From positions 1,054,001 to 1,118,000 of the forward strand of contig JAQQWL010000013.1 in the NCBI GenBank assembly GCA_038363925.1: DNA of 64,000 bases, written 5' to 3'. The notes below the pieces were generated by a model. That model made no database searches, had not been told where the DNA came from, and worked only from the letters and a program-made list of their open reading frames with translations. The stretch is from Apiospora phragmitis. Its lineage: Eukaryota; Ascomycota; Sordariomycetes; Amphisphaeriales; Apiosporaceae. Each line of letters starts with the position of its first letter. Position 1 is the first letter of the stretch. Made by a program: the position numbers and the translations under genes. Positions 36,778-47,752 of the stretch are shown here, one piece after another.

Positions 36778-37905
36778 CTATGACGACTTCAACTTCTCCG
36801 TCAACTCAGGCACCTTCTCGAAAAGGTCTCCTACAAGGCCTACGTCTGCGACCTGAAAGATGGGGGCATCTGGATCTTTGTTTATGGCTGCGATGACCTT
36901 GCTGTCCTTCATGCCCGCCAAATGTTGAATGGCACCCGAAATACCTACGGCCATGTATAATTGAGGGGCAACAACTTTGCCAGTCTGGCCGACTTGCAGG
37001 CTGTTATCAGCGTAGCCGCTGTCTACGGCAGCCCGAGAAGCGCCCACCGCAGCACCAATGGAATCGGCGAGAGGTAGCATGACCTTGTCGAACTCCTCCT
37101 TGGATTTCAGTCCTCTGCCTCCAGACACGACCTTGCCGGCGGTGGCGAGGTCTGGTCGGTCTGACTTGGCCAAGTCTTCCGAGACCCATTCGGTATTGAG
37201 CTCAGCCTTGGGGTCTACACCATCCTCGACCGCAGCGGATCCATTGGCGACTTCAGCCGCGGCAAAAGCCGTGCCTCGGATCGTGATGAACTTGATCGCG
37301 TCAGACGATTCGACTGTGGAAATGGCGTTGCCAGCATAGATAGGTCGCACAAATGTGTTCTCGTTCTCGATGGCGGTGATGTCGGAGATTTGCTGGGAAT
37401 CGAGCAGGGCAGCCACTCGGGGCAAGACGCTCTTGCCGAAGGATGTGTGTCCCACAATGACATGAGTATACCCGCCCTTCTTGATGTTCTCGACTAAAAG
37501 TGGCGCATAGTTCTCGGGAAGACCCTATAGTAGGCAAAAACATCAGCACTGCAAAGGATTGGGGGGCGTTGCAGTTGTGGTGAAAGAAAGAAAGGCGCGC
37601 ACCTTGTCGTAGGCGGCGTTGTTAACGGCGAGGATCTTTTCAACGCCGTCAACCTTGGCAGCCTCCTCGGCCACTGACTTGATATTGCTGCCGGCAACGA
37701 AGCCATGTACGGCGCCGCCCAGGGTCTTTGCAGCAGTGATTGCGCTTAGAGAGCCGTGGTTCAGCTTGCCCTCGCGTTGTTCCAAAACCGCCAATGTCGA
37801 GAGTAGACGCTGGAGCGCGGAGGGGCCGAGGTTTGAGAAGACTGACTGGGTTCGCGGAACAGCACCCGCTGCGCGAAGCGCAGTCCGTTTTGCTATGGAG
37901 AGCAT
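36778..37905 (-). CDS. AIM45: Electron transfer flavoprotein alpha subunit
   Basis: Two exons (37905-37603 and 37524-36778) encode 349 aa. The intron starts GTGCGC and ends CTATAG, phase 0. The first 30 residues are a mitochondrial presequence (MLSIAKRTALRAAGAV). The N-terminal domain begins LAVLEQREGKL. The C-terminal FAD-binding domain carries VVSGGRGLKSKEEF, SRAAVDSGY and the ETF-alpha signature region LYMAVGISGAIQHLAGMKDS. Family knowledge: the alpha/beta heterodimer in the matrix collects electrons from acyl-CoA dehydrogenases and passes them to ETF-ubiquinone oxidoreductase. The start at 37905 was chosen because it opens the presequence; an earlier in-frame Met would add an atypical extension. 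Confidence 0.95.
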
Positions 37906-38502
37906 GTTGTGTAGTATTCTGAATTGTCGCAGAAACCTCCCCCGAGCAGACCGTGTTGGTTGGATGAGTTGCGACGACAAAGTTATCTCGGGCGTGCTCT
38001 AGCCGCTCTCGTTCACATCCTCGGTCGTCATATGTCACAACTTCTTGCGGCTATGCCATCCGCCGCCAACCGATGCGGACCCGCTAAGCACTATACTACC
38101 TTTTAGCTGCATATATACGCACCAAAACAGCCAAGGATGGCCATATGCAACTATCGAAGTATAGGAAGCTCGGACTCATTTTTGATGGATCTTTCTGGCT
38201 CTAGTAGAGGCTGTAAACTCGCGACCATCAAAAACGCGCTTCCCCAAACTACCCACGGCGAGTCCAATCATCAGCCTACCCTTTTCGCGACGGCGAAGCA
38301 TCGTTTTTGCGCAACGCATACTTGTTAATGATACTCAGCCAGTAAAGTGTCCATTCGTTTGCGACGCGATCCGCATCAACAACTTTGCGGCGCACTCCGC
38401 ATTGGTTCGCCTGGTTCATCTCGCTCTACACAAAACAAAGTCGAAGCCCACTGCAATCGAACAAGCTTCAAGAGGAAATCCAATTCCACCATTCACGTCA
38501 CA
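37906..38502. other. Divergent promoter region
   Basis: Spacer between the ETF-alpha and RSC8-like start codons. No gene seen. Confidence 0.5.
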
Positions 38503-40717
38503 ATGGAGGACGAACACGTTAACTACGGCTCGCCTGCGAACGCGGCGTCCCCTGGCAGCAACCCTATACTTGCTCAGCCGCCCTTGCAGCCAGACGCCTC
38601 GGCTGCGCCCGACACATCAGAAGGTTGGTTTTGAGCTTACGAATCTCTGGCGCAACAACTGATATTGATCTTTTACGTGTGCTACAGATGTCCAGATGTC
38701 CGAGGTCCCTGCCGCCGATGCCAACATCAAGCAGGATAGCACAACCCCTGCGCCTGCTTCTACTGGTATCTCAGACAACCCTCTCGACGCCCCTGAAGCA
38801 CCACCTGCCGAGGCCACTGTGGCCAAGGAAGATGAGGAAATGGGCGAGGCCCCAAAAGATGGCCAATCTGGGGTGAAAGATGGCGATGCAGCTGCTCAGA
38901 CCGGCGAGGGTGGAGTTACCGAGGTCAAGACCAAGGAAAGCATCGAGAATGCCGCGAGAGAGCACCTGATCTCCCAGACTCATTCCATTGTCCTGCCCAG
39001 TTACAGTACTTGGTTCGACATGAACACCATCCACAGCATCGAGAGAAAGGCCCTGCCTGAGTTTTTCAACAGCCGCAACCGAAGCAAGACACCCCACGTG
39101 TACAAGGATTATCGCGACTTCATGATCAACACCTACCGTCTGAACCCCGTTGAATATCTGACAGTCACTGCTTGCAGGCGAAACTTGGCCGGTGATGTCT
39201 GTGCTATCATGCGCGTACACGCCTTCCTGGAGCAATGGGGCTTGATTAACTATCAGGTAAGCTCTTTCCCCCATGTGCTTACCCGCCTTTCATGCTAACT
39301 CGTCACTAGGTCGATGCCGACCAGAGACCTTCGCAGGTCGGGCCGCCTTTTACCGGCCACTTCCAGGTCATCTGCGACACACCCGTGGTCTTCAGCCTTG
39401 GCAGCCCGCGGCGGATCCGATCGTGATGGAGGGTAAGCAAGATCTTGACACCGACAAGAAGGCTGCGGCAGCTGCGACTGCGGCTGGTGAGCGCAACATG
39501 AGTATTAGTCGCGATTTGTACCCCGGCGACGCCAAGGTCAACAAGATCAACAAGACCGAGAAGACTAACGGCGAAGCTCCCGCCACAAATGGTACCGCAA
39601 GCGCCTCGCCTGGCGCTAATGAACTTCCCAAAGCCCCTATTGCCAAGGTTAACTGCCAGAATTGTGGTGTCGATTGTACCAGAGTCTACCACCGTCTTCC
39701 TGATCCACAAACGCAGACCAAGAGCAAGTATGAAGTCTGCCCTAGCTGCTACATGGAGGGTCGCATGCCCAGCGGACATACAAACACGCAGTATATCAAG
39801 ACGGAGAACCCCACATATTCTGCCACATTGGATCGCGATGCTCCCTGGTCTGATGCCGAGATTCTACGGCTTCTCGAGGGTTTGGAGAAATATGATGACG
39901 ATTGGGCTGAGATCGCCGAACATGTTGCTACAAGAACCCGAGAGGAATGTGTGCTGCAATTCCTGCAGCTTGACATCGAAGACAAATATCTCGAGTCAGA
40001 AGCGCCAGTCCATGCGCCAACTGGGCTGTCAATGCTTGGTCCCCACGGCGGCCACCTTCCTTTCAGCCAGGCAGATAACCCGGTCATGTCGGTCATTGGT
40101 TTCCTAGCTAGTCTGGCAGACCCAAGAACTACTGCTGCTGCTGCCAAGCTCTCTGTAGAGGAATTGCGACAAGGTCTTCGAAACAAGATCGAGGGTGGCG
40201 ATGCTGCAGCCAAGCCAAACGGCAAGGGCAAGGAGAAGGAGGAGAAGGAGGGCGATTCCATGGAGATTGATATCCGGCAAGAAACCACCACTACTACGAC
40301 TACCACAACCACGACGAATACCATCGCCAGCATCCCCTTAGCATCGATGGCTGCGCGCTCAGGAGGCTTGGCATCTCACGAAGAGCGCGAGATGACCCGT
40401 CTCCTCTCTGCCGCAGTGAACGTCACAATGCAGAAAATGGAGCTGAAACTGAAGTATTTCGACGAGATGGAGGCCATACTACAAGCTGAGCGGCGTGAGC
40501 TGGAACGGGGTCGTCAGCAACTCTTCCTGGACCGTCTGGCTTTCAAGAAGCGAGTCCGAGAGACCCAAGAAAGCCTCAAAGCTGCTACGATGAATGGTGG
40601 CGATCTGAAGATGGCCATGGGTGATAACAACAGCCTAAGCTTCAGTTCCGCGCCATCGTTGGGAGCGTCGGTCCCACCCCTGGGGGAGACAGCCAGATCA
40701 AGAGCTACGAACCGTAA
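38503..40717 (+). CDS. RSC8: SWI3/RSC8-type chromatin-remodelling subunit, two apparent frameshifts
   Basis: Exons 38503-38623, 38688-39256 and 39310-40717 encode 699 aa when two single-base losses are allowed for. The Ser/Ala/Asp-rich N-terminus leads to the SWIRM domain ([21 protein letters not shown] .. [16 protein letters not shown]). A ZZ-like zinc site follows ([14 protein letters not shown] .. CPSCY), then SANT ([22 protein letters not shown]) and a C-terminal coiled coil ([23 protein letters not shown]). A poly-Thr tract precedes the coiled coil. The frame jumps at CCC 39382-39384 (one C short: CDTP to [12 protein letters not shown]) and near 40676-40686 (one base short), after which the protein would end [10 protein letters not shown] at 40717. 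As sequenced, the reading frame would stop early in exon 3. Family members are core subunits of RSC or SWI/SNF and are essential in yeast. Confidence 0.9.
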
Positions 40718-41296
40718 GGCGGGCAAAGGCACAGTGTCGGTGGTAATCTGGCGAACGACGCGGGGAAGCAGTGCTTACTTGCATGACTATCTATGTATGG
40801 TAAAGGAGAAAGCAGGCGAATCGGATTTAACTACCAGGAATTCATTTTTTGAGGGATAAGTGGTTCAGGATCGAAAGATACGGTCTAACCTCGTGTATTG
40901 TTTATTTTATTTTTCTCTTTCCTTCTTGTTCATCAAGACGGCGTTCATGGAAATGGTGGGCTACCAAACGCAAGCAGACAAGTTCTTATTTTCCAGATGA
41001 TAATCCTTGGGTCTAAGTATGTTGCTTGTACTGCTAAAACTATGTATCACCAATAAAACGTGAAGCTCGTGAGCATGTTTCTTATTACAAGATGACCTGT
41101 GACTTCGTCCTCGTTCCTCCTTGTTGGCCCTCGTGCCCCGTTCTCCCTACATCAAAAACGTTTGGTGTGTGCGTAATAAAACCACAGATGCTAGAGCATG
41201 CTACATGTCGTGTTGGCACCCCTTTCTCGGCGGATAATAAGCCGCCGTGCCACCAGTCCCGTTCTTAGATGGCTGAACTGCTTCGCTACTTTCAAC
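40718..41296. other. Intergenic region between converging genes
   Basis: 3' flanks of the RSC8-like and PMS1 genes. T-rich after 40890. No gene seen. Confidence 0.5.
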
Positions 41297-44200
41297 TTAT
41301 TCAACGCGGTTTCTCTTGACGTAGGCCGCCCAATCCGTAGGTTCGGCTTTTGTCCCGTCGAACCCATCGCCTTCCTTCCACCCAGACGACTGCATCCAAG
41401 CAGCGCCGAGCGTGCAGAGGTGGCGCATGGTGGGGCGGCCGTGGGGGCAGTTCCAGGGCTTGTCGAGCTCGCCCATGTGGCGGACGAGCTTCTCCATCTG
41501 GCGGTGGGGGAGGGACTTGCCGATCATGACGCTGCTGCGGCAGGCGCGCATGGCGAACATCTTGCGGACCTTGGAGGGGCGCGGCACCGTCTTCTCCGAG
41601 GCGGCCGGGTGGTCCGTCAGGGAGGGCGACGAGCTCCTCGAGGTCGGCGAGCCCGAAGGTGATCTCGCGGCTAAGCGGCAGGCTCAGCAGCTGGCAGCGT
41701 GAGCCGACGGGCTGGTAGCCGCTCTCGTCGACGCTGACGAGGAAGCCGTTGGCCTCGAGGGCCGCGAGGTTCTCCTTGATGACCTCCTCCTCGAGGGCCG
41801 TCAGCTCGAGCGTCTTGGGCTGCACGAGCCGCTGGGACTGGACGACGGTGCTCGCCTGGAGCCGCTCGAAGTTGTACTTCTCGTCGGTCGCGTGCTGGTC
41901 GATGATGAACAGCTCGTCGTCCACGGCGGCGGCGGCGGCGGCTTCCGAATCGTCTTGTTCCGGGCCTGCCATGCCTGGGCGCACAGCCAGGATGAAACCT
42001 AAGTTGAACTGGCCCACGATCTTCATCTTGCCAAAATCCGACTTGGAGATGGCCAGAGACAGTTTTTCTTCCGCATCGGTAGCGTGTAAGTTATCTGTGG
42101 GCAATGAAGTATCGTTGCCAGAACTCGAGTCTACCGACGTCTCCGCTAAACTTCTAAGTCCGGCCTGTATTTGCCCTTCATCCAGACGCATTGTCTGAAG
42201 CAAGGGATATGTTGCACCTTTCCGTCTGGTGGCCCCTTTAACAAAATTCTGCTCTCGCTTCTGGGTCTCTTCCGAATTTGCTTGAGCTGCAACTTCTGCA
42301 GCATCAATCATGCTCTGGACTTTGTCATCCTCTCTTGCCTTCTTATCGTCCTCGTCTTCATAATTGCTGCCGTCTGATGGGCTTGGTGAAGCGGGTACTT
42401 CTTCATGTTCGCCGCCGTCACTGTTTTCATGAGTGGCCGAGGGGTCTGCTTCGATGTCGCTCATATTAACTTCCTCCTCCTCCTCTTCCTCTTCCTTAGG
42501 CTCCAGTGAAGCTTGCTGTGACACACCGTCGTTCGTAGCGTCAATGTCATCCTGGTTCAATGAGGCATCAAGTTCGGTGGTATCCCGTGGTTTTGCTGGA
42601 CTTACAGCCGAGAACATCTGTGTCAAACGTCCCTGGAATGACGGAAGCGGTGTGTCTTTTCCTCTAACAGTACGCTTTGGTTTCGATTCTTGTGTTTTCT
42701 GTTGGTCTAGTCGAGGCCGTTTGGCCGGCGAGCCTATAATGCTGGTCACAGTTTCGTCGCCGATCGTGATGGTCGCTACCTCCGGCGACCCGCGGTGAAA
42801 CCGCGAAGGGCTGTATGTTTTCGGTCGCGATTGGGGGAGGCGGGAAGGCGTTGGTATACTAGAAATCGGCGGTTCGGATGATTGAATGTGATCGTGTACT
42901 TCAAGCCCTCCTTTTGCATTGCCAGAAGACTGCTGGTGAACGGTGGAATCGGCAACGTGGTCTGCACTATCATTCTCCATTCCAATAGATGAAGAGGGAA
43001 CTTCATCTGTTGGTTCGGCTGCAACAGTCTTTGCTTCAGTTTCATCAAGCTTGTGAATGAACTTCTCCTTTGATCTCGAGGGGCCGAGCTTTACTTGGAG
43101 TTCGGGATAATTGGCAGGTGAGGCTACATCTCCACGACTTATTGGACTTCTCCTAACCCAACGATTGATAAGACCCATGCCGCGGCCCTCTCCAGCAGCT
43201 ACTGCTGGCGATTTTGTTTGCCTGTTTGAGGTAGTATGCTCTGAGTCGAGGACATCAAGCGCCCCTTGCTCACCAGGCTCACCTGCTTCGGTAGAGTCTC
43301 CACGAACTGGGCCATCCTCATCATCTTGTGCATCTTCACCCATATCCGAGGACTCTGTTTTCCTTTTCTCTGGACCTAAAGTGTCTTGGCGGTTGATTGT
43401 AAGTTTCTTGAACGGAGTTTGTTTGCTGCCACCGACTTGTGACACAGGGACCGAGTAATTCTGTGCTTCGAAAAGCTCGACAAGTGACTCTCTAAGATTG
43501 TCGAGCATTCGAGACTGGTCATGTAGCATAATGGTCCTCTTGTCTGGGCTGACATTTACATCATACATGTGGGTATCTAACTGGATGTCGGCAAAGATGA
43601 AGGGGGACTGAGACGAGTTGTACGACTTGTACACCTCGTTGAAAACCTTGGCGAATTGTGGTAGTCCACAAGGCCGTCCGTTCACGAAGAACATCTGTCG
43701 GTCTGGAGTCTGGCGTCCTTCTCCATGAGCAGGCCGGGAGACATGCCCAAGTATATTGATTTCTTGGGTACTTTGATGCTCTTGTGCACTACTCCGGTGT
43801 TTATGTGATGTGTAAGTCGGCTGCATCTCCAACTTCAGGTCGAGCGGAATGAGGACAGTTAAAGTTTTAGCACCAAAAACATTAACAATGTTGTCCCGCG
43901 TGGTGGCATTGCCTTTCGTTGAGAACAAGACGATTTTCTTGCCCTTGTTTGGCTGCTGCGAGACAGTAAATTTGACACCCTTGAGGATGCAAGCATACTG
44001 GTTCAGAACACCGATGACCCGGTTCCACTCTCTCTTGATGTTCCGTTCCAGCTCGCGACGTCGTACAGGCAGATTGTTGTAAAGTGCCTGAACTGTGACC
44101 GTGGTGCCCTTCTGTGCAGCAACCACTGAGGTGTCCTTGAGCTTTCCCGACGTCTCAAACCCCAGCCTGGAACCTTTGGGAGCGTCGGCTGCTGAGCACG

Positions 44201-44654
44201 TAGTCACAGAGAATTTGGACAAAGCACATAGGGACGATAGGGCTTCTCCTCTGAAGCCAAACGTCTCCAGTGTAGTGAGATCCTCGTACGTCAGCAGTTT
44301 GGATGTGTAGTGCTTCAACGCCAAGGTCTCGTAGTTTTCCTTGGATATACCAGAGCCATTGTCCTGCACTTCGATGGCATCGAGCCCCTGGTTCTTGAAC
44401 CGAACCTCTACAGTACCTCAAGTCAACAAATGTTCGTTTCGTGGGCCGTCTCACGCGTAGAGAACTTACCGATGGTGGTAGCCCCGGCGTCCACGCTGTT
44501 TTCGACTAATTCCTTAACCACCGAGCAAAGATCAACGATGACCTGTCCAGATTGGATTTGGTGTATCTATCACGAATGAGCATACATACATTCAAGATCA
44601 TGGGCATAGGTGGTCACGCACTGTTCGGGCCTCAATGGGTTTGATGGTCGCCAT
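41297..44654 (-). CDS. PMS1: Mismatch-repair endonuclease PMS1 (MutL family), one apparent frameshift
   Basis: Exons 44654-44622, 44566-44470 and 44407-41297 give 1,079 aa with one corrected base. The GHKL ATPase is seen as [11 protein letters not shown] (motif I), DNGSGI (II) and [12 protein letters not shown] (III), then [10 protein letters not shown] at the end of the MutL N-terminal module. A long acidic, Ser-rich linker follows. The C-terminal endonuclease has [12 protein letters not shown] (about 41884-41920), i.e. DQHAxxExxxxE, so the nuclease site is intact, and the Zn-site end [11 protein letters not shown]. Near 41617-41626 (GGAGGGCG on plus) the frame shifts: the next frame gives [23 protein letters not shown], and the apparent stop at 41301 is out of frame. 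The partner in the cell is MLH1; the heterodimer nicks the strand during mismatch repair. Two in-frame acceptors 9 nt apart precede exon 3. Confidence 0.93.
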
Positions 44655-47600
44655 GGAGTCGTTCTGGCCAATGATGTCAATTTCCGAATGTTGTTGCGTA
44701 TGCTGCGATGTTAAGAAGAGCAAAGGCTGGAAGCCATTTAGGTACAAAACCAAGCCACTTTTTTTCGAGGCTTCAGCAAAATCGGTCACTGTCCAAGACT
44801 GAGGAACATGAGGCTCTCTCCTGTTAATTACAGCCTCGATCCGTATAGTGAACTTGAATATGTATGCTTAATACCTTCCAGCTTCATTTCAGCCTCGGCG
44901 CGTCCTGGTACCTAGATTGGTTAATTGAAACGCGTCACCCACGCATGCCACGCAGAGCCACTGCCGCCACCACCGTGCCACCGAGGCGGGCTCCAGCCAC
45001 ATTGCAGGTTTTCAACCCCTGTTCGTTGCTATCAATGTAATTCATGTAACACATGGGTTATCCGTCCTTTGGAAAAATTCACCTTCATTAGCTTTTCTCG
45101 TTCCCTTGTACATCTTCGACTAAAAATAAGCTGGCTTCACTACCTATGCGGGAGAACCGCCGTGTCGTATTTGTCGAATATTCCATGTCATGGCACGGGA
45201 GCAGGTATTCTTGGTCAAAGTTGGTTAAATGAAGCAACCCTGATCCATGGATGTTGGCAATCCCAATCACCCAGACGCCCCTCGAACTGCCCTTCGGTGT
45301 AACCCATCAACTTGATGATGTGACTTATCATAACTTGGTTGCAATTTCAAATGATGGTCACGGGAATACTGGCCAACGAGAGCGTTTTACTGATTTTCCT
45401 CCGGCAACCACGGGGCCCTGCACCAGTGCCAGATATCCGTCTGATTCGTATGCTCCGAAGACTGGTGCTGGTGGGTGACGACCTGCTCATGAATGTCGTA
45501 CTCAAGACTCGAGACAGATTCAGATTAGCACGCCTGTCTCACGTAGTCGCATTGAGGAGCTGCACGCATAACAGGTAAAGTGTTCAGCTAACGCAATCCA
45601 TGCGGGTAGCTTGCTCAGACAGGCTCGGGATTTTTACTGCACGAGTCATCGCACATCTCCACAACAGGTCGTTTACTCAAGACATGCTCGTGTACGAGGA
45701 TATACGCGTGTGCAACTTGTGAATAGGCACAGTGATTTGACACGACCCCGGACTAACTAGAGCTAGCAGCATAAGCTATAAAGCTCGATATGCTGCCAGC
45801 ACCCTTGTAAGACACGAATGGCATTTGATAAACCCGACTTTGTGGCCGCAACTACATCTGTTAGGGACGACTAGTGAAGGCTGGCTGTTTTTGGCGTAGT
45901 CGGGGGTTCTTGTCAATGTCCCTAGGTAAATATTGCGGTGAGGCGTGGTAGTAATGAATGCTCGGCGCAGGTAGGAGGGTATACGGTAATTAAGGAGCAC
46001 ACTACATGCTGGCAAGCGTAGCTGATCCGAAGCCACCGGTCAGTTTGCGGGTTGTGGTCATATATTGGCACGTACTTGGAATGACTGCACTCAATACATC
46101 CAGATAAATACAACACCCAAAGCCCAGCGCGTGGGACCAATATTCGTGGTATCCCGCCAACAAAATCTTCAGCACTATATATTCCGGAGGCACTTGCAAA
46201 TTGCCAGCCGCCGTATTTCTCTCTTGACTATTATGCATGTGTAGCTCTAAACAGTAAAAAGGGGGTCGTTTATCATTCAAGCCTGAGAGCTATGCAACTT
46301 TCGGGAAGCTGCAAAGGTGCCAGTCCAACGTCATTCGCTGCAAGGTCGAGATAGCACGGTTATGTATGCTGCTGCATGCATGCATGCACCACCACACGGC
46401 ACTTTCGAGAACCGCCAAGATCTTTGCGATAAGCTGGCTGGCTTTACAAGATCTGCCTGGATGGGATTCATGGATGATGGGAGAGGAAACAATCCCCACA
46501 CCCTCTGTTTAAGCCTGCCAGCCAGTAGGCTTGGCCCGCTAGCCTAGGTCGCATAGAAGATCAGAGGCAAGTGCATAATAAGTTTCTTGGAAGTTTGTGG
46601 GTTCTCTCTCTCTCTTTCTGTTGGAAACAAGATATCTGGAGGGAGATCGACATCAACCCAATCAATATCTCTCTGAAACACGCATGCACTATCACGAGGT
46701 TGAGCGCATGCAGGATTCATTGACTGTTGTCAAAAAACAAGAGTGAGAGAGTATGAACATCCGATGCAACTGACCAGAGTACGGCCGCGACATGATGCAG
46801 GCGAGAACACTATGCTTGTGATATGTACATGTAGGGTAATGGCAGTAGCAACAGATTATATGTACGCCTGGCAGTTCATGGCATAACATCAAAAACCGAA
46901 GGAGCCGGCCCAGGGGTGGGTAGATCATGATCTTTTATGGTGTAGCACCCTGCGCACTAAAAAGGCTCTCTCCCCGCCCAGGGTGCAGTCCAGGGTGGTC
47001 GGTCACCCGCGGAGTAGGTACAGTACTGTACTTTCTACTTGCCCAAGCCCCAATGGTAGGCGTTTGCATTCATACTATCTTCAAGCCGCATCAAACCAAT
47101 CCATCCGGCGCCTCCACCAGCCTTCTTGACATCCCATCCGATAATGGTCCTGGTCGTCGGCGCTGCCTGAGTAGTGGTATCTTGTCTCACCACATTACAG
47201 TATCTGATTATATCCTCGTCTTTTGCCCGCCTCTCGCTTCTTGTTTCCTACCACTCCACCCCCCCAATCGTTGCCAAATTTTAGGCCTGCCACTACTCCG
47301 GTTAGCTCCACTACTGAACACTCGTTGCACTGGAGCACTCGACTCAACCTGGTCTAGGTCCCGTCGCTCTCTCGCTCGCTCTCTCTCGGTCCATCCCTTT
47401 AAGATCGGCGCATTTCTAAAACAAGCCATTGCATCTGACTTTGGCCTCGTGGGTTACGCAGACTCGTGTCTCGTCCAACTCCCATAATCCCTAATAACAA
47501 CATTCCGACCTTTTCCAAGGCAAAATTGTCTCACGTTCAAAACATTCGCTCAACGCTTTTTTCGTCCGCCATACAACGGCTACAAACACCGCCGCCGAGT

Positions 47601-47752
47601 ATTCGTGACCTCCTACTCCACCGAACAAACATCAACCTTCCACAGACGAGGGCAGCTTCGGTCCGTTCTTTTCGTTCGCGCCCCCCAAGATACCAAGCTG
47701 TTCCGGCCTCCTGCGACCCTGGGATTCGGCGGGGTCCTAGTTGTCTGCTTCA
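44655..47752. other. 3.1-kb intergenic region
   Basis: Holds the PMS1 promoter and, from about 47050, the pyrimidine-rich leader of BST1. Frames in between (up to 186 codons at 46927-47487) look random. A ten-base TGCATGCATG tract lies near 46380 and a CT repeat near 46604. Confidence 0.45.

Noticed and set aside
40859..40859. RSC8-like stop at 40859
   Set aside because: The last 60 codons follow a frame jump and read as translated 3' UTR; the stop at 40717 fits the family end.
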